64,000 nucleotides of DNA from assembly GCA_033085395.1 (NCBI GenBank), contig JANQBS010000073.1:106374-170373 (forward strand), given 5' to 3'. This document shows positions 57,514-64,000 of the stretch, piece by piece. The notes below the pieces were generated by a model, which saw nothing but the letters and a program-made list of their open reading frames with translations, had not been told where the DNA came from and ran no database searches. Each line of letters begins with the position of its first letter. Position 1 is the first letter of the stretch. The DNA is from Xanthoparmelia taractica (lineage: Eukaryota > Ascomycota > Lecanoromycetes > Lecanorales > Parmeliaceae). The position numbers were made by a program, and so were the translations under genes.

Positions 57514-57823
57514 TCAATAGCTAAATACTTAAAGATTATATAGAAGTAATTAATTACACTTAAGATTATCTAGTATTAGCTACGTGTATTATAATTTCTC
57601 TAGTCTTTTCTTTACTCTTATATGCTATCGTCTACTCGCGCATTAGCTTTATACTTAATATTTTATTTATAGATTTAATATATCTGCTTCAAAATATTAT
57701 GTCACGTAGTAATTCTTTTACGAGTTATAGCTTAAGAACGAAGAAGTTAAGATTAGAGCTAAGGTTCGAAGTCGAATTTCGAGAGTAATAACTTTACTAG
57801 ATAGATAGATAATAAGATAAATA

Positions 57824-57890
57824 GTAGAAGAATAATGAATAGCAGAAGAATAATAAATACTAGAAGAATAATGAATAATAGAAGAAAAAG
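57824..57890. repeat. 18-bp tandem repeat, three and a half copies
   Basis: Units of the form (G/C/A)(T/C)AGAAGAATAATGAATA repeat at 57824, 57842, 57860 and, partially, 57878, with one or two changes per unit. In one minus-strand frame they code a repeating YSS(S/A/T)I pattern, but the surrounding DNA is mutated repeat. Confidence 0.7.
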
Positions 57891-60800
57891 TAAGAAGAAA
57901 ATAAAAGTACACGACAAATATACCTTAGAAAACGTGATATTATAGATAAAATCAATAATTTTTGTTAATGCTTCTAGATATCTATCGTAATAATATTAGA
58001 ATTAATTTATTTTACAATCGGAAAGCGAGAGAAGAATACTTTTATTTTAAGTATTAAGATTCTATAAGAATAAATTTATCTTATAATTAATTCTAGTAAT
58101 TATTCTAGTAATTACTTAAGCGTATTAAAATTTTATCAATTTAGACGCTAACACGTAGAGTTCTTAATAATCTTTCTATATTGAGTAGATAATAGAAATT
58201 AATGCTCAATCGATTTTTTTCTCGGTAATTCTTTTAATAATAGATATTAATATCTAAATAATTCTCCCCTTAAACTTTTCCCTTAAATAATTCTTATTTA
58301 TCGTATCTTTCTCTCGTTCTAATATTTGAGACGCGTTTCTATTATTAATATAATTAAAGATATTTAATATACTTCTATTCTAATAGAGAGTATATAATTA
58401 ATAATTCTTAGCTAAATCGTAATCTATAAAGTATCGATCTTATAAAAGTAATTGCTTTTTTTATTTTTATATTTCTTTATTAATCTTTTTTCTAGATATT
58501 AAAAAAGAAGAATAATTAAATTCTTAAACGCACTTTTCGCTCTTTAATATAGAGTTAAATAATCTCGAATTTAAGACTTCACGTTATAGCGTAATTAATC
58601 GACCTAAAGACAATTAGTTAAAGCGTAAAGTTATTTAAGATCTTAGCGAAAATCTTAACATTAAATATTTAAGAATAAGACTCGATATTTTTATCTTTAA
58701 AGAAAAGAAATTAAAACGCGTAAAGAAAGTTAATAACGTCGCTAAGAATTATTATATTTATATTTATAAAAAGATTAGCGAATTCGTGACTATTTTAAAC
58801 TTATAGCGAAAAGCATATATTAAAATTCTTCGTTAGTAAGAAGTTAACTTTAGATAATATTTACTTACTTTTATAATTATTATTTTAATTATTAGTTCTT
58901 TTAAGCTAATACTTAAAATAGAATTATATAAGACATATATAGTAATATCGTTACTTGACGTCTTCGGCTTTAGATTTATCTTAAAATAATAGTTTATATC
59001 GATAAGAATAATAACTCGTTATAAGAAGATATAGAAGATAAGAAAGTAGAGTAAAATATATAATTATCTTTAATAAAAAAGTATTTATTTTAATTATATA
59101 ATAAACGAGATTTTTTTAATTATCAAAGAGAGAGATAATATTCTAGATCGTAAGCGCTATAATCTATCAAAACTCGAAAAGAACTATTAGTTATTAAATA
59201 TTATACTATTCGCGTATAAGTAGAATCTCGAGTGAAACTACGTGTCGAATATAAAAATGCGTTTATTTATTAATGTGTAGAACGTGTAACGAAAGACTAA
59301 TAGATCTCTGCTACGTAAACTTAGAGAGCTAGATTATAAAAATTTAGAAAGCTATCTTAGGAAAGAACATATATATCTATTTATAATTTTAATATATTTA
59401 TATATTTCTAGTTATTATTCTAGTTATCGCTAATCTATTTAAAAGAAATATATCTTTATCGATATTATATTATCTTCGTATATATTCTTTAATCGTCGAG
59501 AGAAAGTTATATATTATAATATAACTAGTTATATTTAGAATAGGCACTTTAAATATAATAATACGAAATAATTATCTCTACTAGAATCGATATTATTTTA
59601 ACTAGATAATTATAACTTCGCTACAATAGGTTTCGAGTTCGATCTTAATGCGGTAAATGCGAGAAAGACGTACGATCTTATTGTTTAAGACTATAATAAT
59701 ATATTCGCTAATTTTAAACTTCTCGCATCTAATATAAATAGTCTTAATCTCTTAATTAAAGAAATCGCTAGCTATATAAATTATAATAATTAATCTTAAG
59801 AGTATTCTAGAATTCTAGTTATAATTCTAATTATTATACGTCTTATTCGAATTAATAGATAGTTATCTTATTTCGTAAGCTACGAATAAGCTATATATTC
59901 TTAGCTTATAAAGTAACTCTTTTTACGTGAAATGCGTATAATTACGCGACTATATAAGAGTTAATTATAATTACTTCTTAATAAGAAAGATAAGATCTAT
60001 TATCTAATTTAGAGATAATTCTAATCTTTATTAATTCTTAAAATACGCTTAAAGTAGAGAATTAAATTCGAAAATCTCTCTTTTTAATAAGTCTTAGAAT
60101 CTTTTTTATTAATTAAGCAAACGCTTTTTATAATATAATTAAATTTATCGATTTTTATATATAGTTAATCTCTTATAACGCGCGAGCTTAGAAATAATAT
60201 TAATACTAATAAAAATATTTACTTTATAAACTTACTATTAGCTTTTTATTTTTGCGGCTTTCTTATTAATTTAAATCGAATCTTAAGTCTCTTTTAATTA
60301 TATAACTTTTTAATATTAAAAGATTTAAATAAGAATATAAAAATATTTTTAAGTATTTTTATAATATTATCGATAACTAAAAGAGAAAAATTAGACTTAT
60401 ACGAGTTTACGATATTATTTATAATTACGAGCGCTATTCTTATCGGGAAAAAAAGAGAAGAAAGAAAATTTTAGAAAATATTAGAGTATTATTAACGTTA
60501 GAGAGCTATTTAGAAAAAAGAGCTTTAAAAATAATCGTTAAAATTAGAATTAGAATAGAGATTTAAACTTAGATAATTATTAAAGTGCTAATTATAGAGA
60601 TTTAAATTTAGATAATTATTAGAATATTTATTAAAATAGAAATTCGAAGACGCGTAGAAAGAAATCTAATTAATATATTAATCTATTCTAATTTAGTCTC
60701 TTCTTAAGTCTATATATTTATCTTATATTAAATATACTCTAACTTATTAAACTCTTTTATTAAGTCAACTTACTAACGATTAACACTATCGCATAGCTAT

Positions 60801-61114
60801 ATTAAAGAATTAATCTCTCACGCGCTTCGGCTCCTAGTTCTTATATTCTTACACTTATTAATTCTTACTTCTTTTATTAGTATTTGTTAGAATTTAATTA
60901 ATACGCTATAACGAAGAGGCATTTATCTTATATATTAGTTTATATATTATATAGTCTTTGTATTAGTTATTAATTTTAAGTAATTAAAGCTAGATTTAAA
61001 GCTAAATATTACTAGAACACGCGTCTTTTATAATATTCTATATTTTTTATAAATATTATCTATCTTTATTTAAGCTATTATATTTTCTCTTAAATATTAA
61101 ATTTTATTATATTA

Positions 61115-61168
61115 TTCGATATCGTAGTTAGTGCTATATCGTTCGATATCGTAGATAGTGTTATAGGT
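61115..61168. repeat. 27-bp tandem duplication
   Basis: The unit TTCGATATCGTAG(T/A)TAGTG(C/T)TAT... occurs twice in direct succession, with an A/T and a C/T difference. It is isolated in AT-rich sequence and has no evident function. Confidence 0.6.
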
Positions 61169-62399
61169 AAGCGAGTTTCGTGAAAAGTCGAACTTCGCGA
61201 GGCTTTGAAGGTAGCTTATAAGAAATTAACTATCTATTATAGCGAGACTCAATCGAGTGTGAAATATCTTTATAAATAAGTAATATTTTTACGTTTAAGT
61301 CACGGGAATATAATATTAAAAGAATCGAATTAAGAAATTAAGTCTAATTAAATACTCTAAATAGAGATATATTAAAATACGCTCGAATAAACGTATCGAA
61401 ATTATTAATATCTTAATATTAGTAATTAGATATAGAGGGCTAAACGAGTAAGAAGTCGCGTAGAGTCGCTTAATAATATTATTAATGAGATCGAAAAGCC
61501 GATAAAAGTATCGAATAATAATTAATTTTAGTGATATAAAAGAGAAGATTTATATTTTATTTATTATTCTAGTTATAGCTTAAATTTCTAATCTTAATTA
61601 AGTATTTTTTACTTATCTTAAGAATCTATTAATTCTTAATTAATAAAAAAGCTTAGAGTCTTAGATCTTATTAATAACACGTGTGACTAAAAATATCTTA
61701 GTCGTATCTAATAGAGCTATAGCTTATAAGCGATATTTCTTATAGACTAAGCGACTATATAATAATTAAAAAAGCTAGATAAATTAATTAAAAAATTTGA
61801 AATTACTAGATAGGGGAGATTTCTAATATTAATTACATTAGTAATAATAATAAAGTGCTCTTTAGATTAATCTAAGTAAGAAATTAATTCTTTTTTATTA
61901 GAATTTTATTTATTAATTAATCTTTAGTTGAGAGAAGAGAAGCGAACGCAAAGTAATAGAGGATTAATCTCTATAGATTAAAGACTTATAAAAAGAGTAA
62001 AAAAAATAACTTAAAATCGTTCTATAAGTAATTAGAAAAGAGATTAGCTTAACGATCTTACGTAGATTATAATTTAAGAAAATAATATATTATAGTTATT
62101 ATTCTAATTATTATTTATTAGAATAGTTATATTTACTTAGCGAGATTAAATTAGAAGAGAGTTTATCTTAATATTACTTATTAAGTATCGAAGTTTAATA
62201 ATTACTTAAGCTAATTTCGCCCTAAGTTATATATTAACCTAAAATTTTCTTATTTTATCCGCCACCTAATATAAGAAATAATCTATATTATAAAATATTT
62301 CTATATATATTAGAAATTTCCCAGATTATTTCGTAATATTAATAATTTCTTATCTTATATCTCTATAAGTAATCTAATATAATCCCCCTATAATACTCT

Positions 62400-62470
62400 T
62401 TTATGATATAATATAATACGATATGATATGAACTATCCCATCAAATATATCAGACCTTTTCGATCCGTAA
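62400..62470. mobile_element. Divergent right end of a MITE-like element (copy D)
   Basis: The end GAACTATCCCATCAAATATATCAGACCTTTTCGATCCGTA parallels the right end of copy B in orientation and ends at a TA, but the rest does not align with copies A and B over its expected length. It is either a truncated or heavily mutated member. I could not find its left end. Confidence 0.4.
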
Positions 62471-62840
62471 TTTTAATTAGTTAAACTACTTTATTACTAG
62501 TTTTACTAATAGCTAATAATTAATTCTATATATATAATAGTTAATGCAGTTCTAGATTTAAATTATAAGAGATTAATATTTAGATCTTCGATCTATTCGT
62601 GCGTAAGTATAATTAAATTATTAAGCGAGATTAATTTATTATTAGAATAGAGCGAAAGAACGTATCTTTTAAGAAAAAAAGAAAAGTTAACTTTTTTATT
62701 AATATTTCTTATATTAATTTAAAAACTTATTAAATTTTAGCGCTAACGTTTAAAAGATAATTAATTTTCTAAAAAATCTTATTTAATTATCGATCGCGAT
62801 AGAAGATTATAAAAATTATTATTTAATAATTATCGTTAAT

Positions 62841-63108
62841 TGTAAAGCGATTGGTTCGCTAGCGCTTAGCAAGCAACCTAATCAATATAAGAGACATATA
62901 GTCGATACGATGGTGATTTCTTTATTAGATACTAAGTCCTAGTAGAACTAATCTCTAAGGAATACGAAAATTCTAGAATATATAAAGACGACATATAATC
63001 GCTAAGGCCCCGTCAAGGCCTTAGATTATAAACCTCGCTATAATCTCGCAATAAACTCTAAACTTATAAATAATCGGCGCTAAGGCGTATATAGCGCTAG
63101 ATCTAATA
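62841..63108. mobile_element. Second LTR copy, heavily mutated
   Basis: A 268-bp copy of the LTR at 50350 in the same orientation, from TGTAAAGCG to ATCTAATA. Differences from the other copy are mainly C-to-T and G-to-A (for example CTGGGGCATGCG versus CTAGAATATATA), the pattern of RIP on both strands. The bases on its sides (TTAAT and ATTAC) do not form a target duplication, so it may be one end of a broken element or a solo LTR whose flanks have mutated. Confidence 0.75.
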
Positions 63109-63923
63109 ATTACCTTCTCTCTTAAGCTTTAATTTTTAAATATTATTTAATATAGTATTCTTATTACGTAATATAAAAAACCTTTAAATCTCACGGGAAA
63201 TAAGAAAAAGTATTCGTAAATAACGTTATTTTTATAATATTAACTTACGCGTTATAAACGCGCGTTAATAATATTATATATATAACGTTTACTAACTATA
63301 ATTATCTCGAGTCTACTATATTATTTATTAATATATAGTTCTAACTTTCTTTATAATACGATAATCTTAGTAGTGCTTTTTAAATATTAATAAAAGACTC
63401 GATATGCGACGACTAGTTCTACTATTTATAAACTAATAGTAATGTAATCGTTAAGTATACGTAGAAGACTTATTAAAAAATCTTAATTCCTTTAAATAAT
63501 AAGAAAAAAGAGTTCTTTTAATACATTATCGTTTCTATAATATAAGATTAATATATCTATAGTAAACAATTATTAATAGTTTATTAAAGAATTTTTTTAG
63601 CCCTTTCGTAGACGCGTAGAAGAAATTTTTCTACACGCGATATCGTTTCTATAACGTATACTGCTACTATCTTGAAACACATATATTATACGTTATTTAT
63701 TCTAACCCTTAGCGAACTGCGATTAAATAACTAATAATCACGCTTCTACGTCTCTTTATAGAACTTTCTAGCTTCTATAATAGAAGAGCGTAGAGCTAGT
63801 TTATTATTTATTATTTTATTAATAGCGATATCGACGATATAGCGATTCGATTAATTAGAATTACTAGAAAACTTTACCGACGATATATGGACAATAACGT
63901 CGTGAATAATAATTACTAGCGCC

Positions 63924-64000
63924 TACGGGTCGGAAAGATGTGATATCTATTGAACATAGTCGTTTTCAACTTTTTTTCAACTTTTTTTAAAAAATTATAT
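63924..64000. mobile_element. MITE-like inverted-repeat element, copy C (cut by window edge)
   Basis: Starts after a TA with ACGGGTCGGAAAGATGTGAT, in the same orientation as copy B and very similar to it over the 77 bp visible. The right end lies outside the window. Confidence 0.65.

Larger units (their letters stand above)
49850..64000. repeat. AT-rich RIP-mutated repeat block
   Basis: From about 49.85 kb to the window end the sequence is overwhelmingly A and T with a high density of TA dinucleotides, and almost every codon-length frame is broken. It is a 14-kb island of the kind produced in Pezizomycotina when repeat-induced point mutation converts CpA to TpA in duplicated DNA. Its recognisable content is listed separately: a Gypsy-type polyprotein relic, two LTR copies, several TA-flanked inverted-repeat elements and tandem repeats. 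No intact gene was seen. Stretches between these (about 50.6-51.9, 55.95-57.2 and 57.5-62.2 kb) are AT-rich sequence in which I recognise no family. The block probably continues beyond the window. Confidence 0.9.

Noticed and set aside
56870..57912. Small AT-rich frames as genes
   Set aside because: They are chance frames or tandem-repeat translations within RIP-mutated DNA.
50350..63108. The two LTR copies as ends of one 12.8-kb retrotransposon
   Set aside because: The left copy has its own perfect target duplication on both sides, so it is a solo LTR, and the copies differ greatly in mutation load; ends of one element should be mutated alike.

Overview
The window is nuclear DNA of a filamentous ascomycete (Pezizomycotina). 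The evidence is the short 43-70 nt spliceosomal introns with GT...AG ends and CTGAC/CTAAC-type branch sites, and the gene set: a HET-C2-type glycolipid transfer protein, an APSES cell-cycle factor of the Mbp1 type, a Spo71/Mug56-type PH protein and a Pth11-like rhodopsin-domain membrane protein. A long AT-saturated block of mutated retroelements looks like the product of repeat-induced point mutation (RIP). I cannot assign a class or genus from sequence alone.

Layout. From 1 to about 31.8 kb is ordinary gene-bearing DNA: a partial gene running off the left edge, a GT8-like glycosyltransferase, a J-domain/coiled-coil protein, a membrane-anchored methyltransferase, an F-box protein, a LYR/Cup1-like protein, mbp1, het-c2/GLTP, the Spo71-like PH protein, the IMP2 mitochondrial inner-membrane peptidase, a second F-box protein, a macrodomain protein, a decayed coding region and a nine-exon amino acid/choline-type permease. 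A Pth11-like 7-TM protein lies head-to-head with the permease. From 34 to 41.3 kb the DNA is gene-poor and looks accessory: one alpha/beta hydrolase, a short AT-rich island and a clear O-methyltransferase pseudogene. From 41.3 to 49.5 kb come three more intact genes: P5A-ATPase spf1, a tartrate/D-malate-type dehydrogenase and a flavin amine oxidase.

From about 49.85 kb to the right edge the base composition changes abruptly to AT-rich, TA-dense sequence with no intact gene. It contains a RIP-riddled Ty3/Gypsy polyprotein (protease, reverse transcriptase, RNase H, integrase, all on the minus strand), two copies of a ~267-bp LTR, a family of ~270-bp TA-flanked inverted-repeat elements, and small tandem repeats. 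One LTR copy is an almost unmutated solo LTR with a perfect 5-bp target duplication.

Many genes are arranged as divergent pairs with short shared promoters: GLTP/Spo71-like, IMP2/F-box, Cup1-like/mbp1, permease/7-TM protein and dehydrogenase/amine oxidase. Most exon models below were built by hand by matching splice sites, reading phase and conserved motifs; they add exons that simple ORF calling misses, including 20-, 21- and 24-nt microexons and a start codon interrupted by an intron. I saw no clearly novel multi-gene system. The most unusual items are the gene-structure oddities, the O-methyltransferase pseudogene and the contrast between the fresh solo LTR and its RIP-mutated sister.
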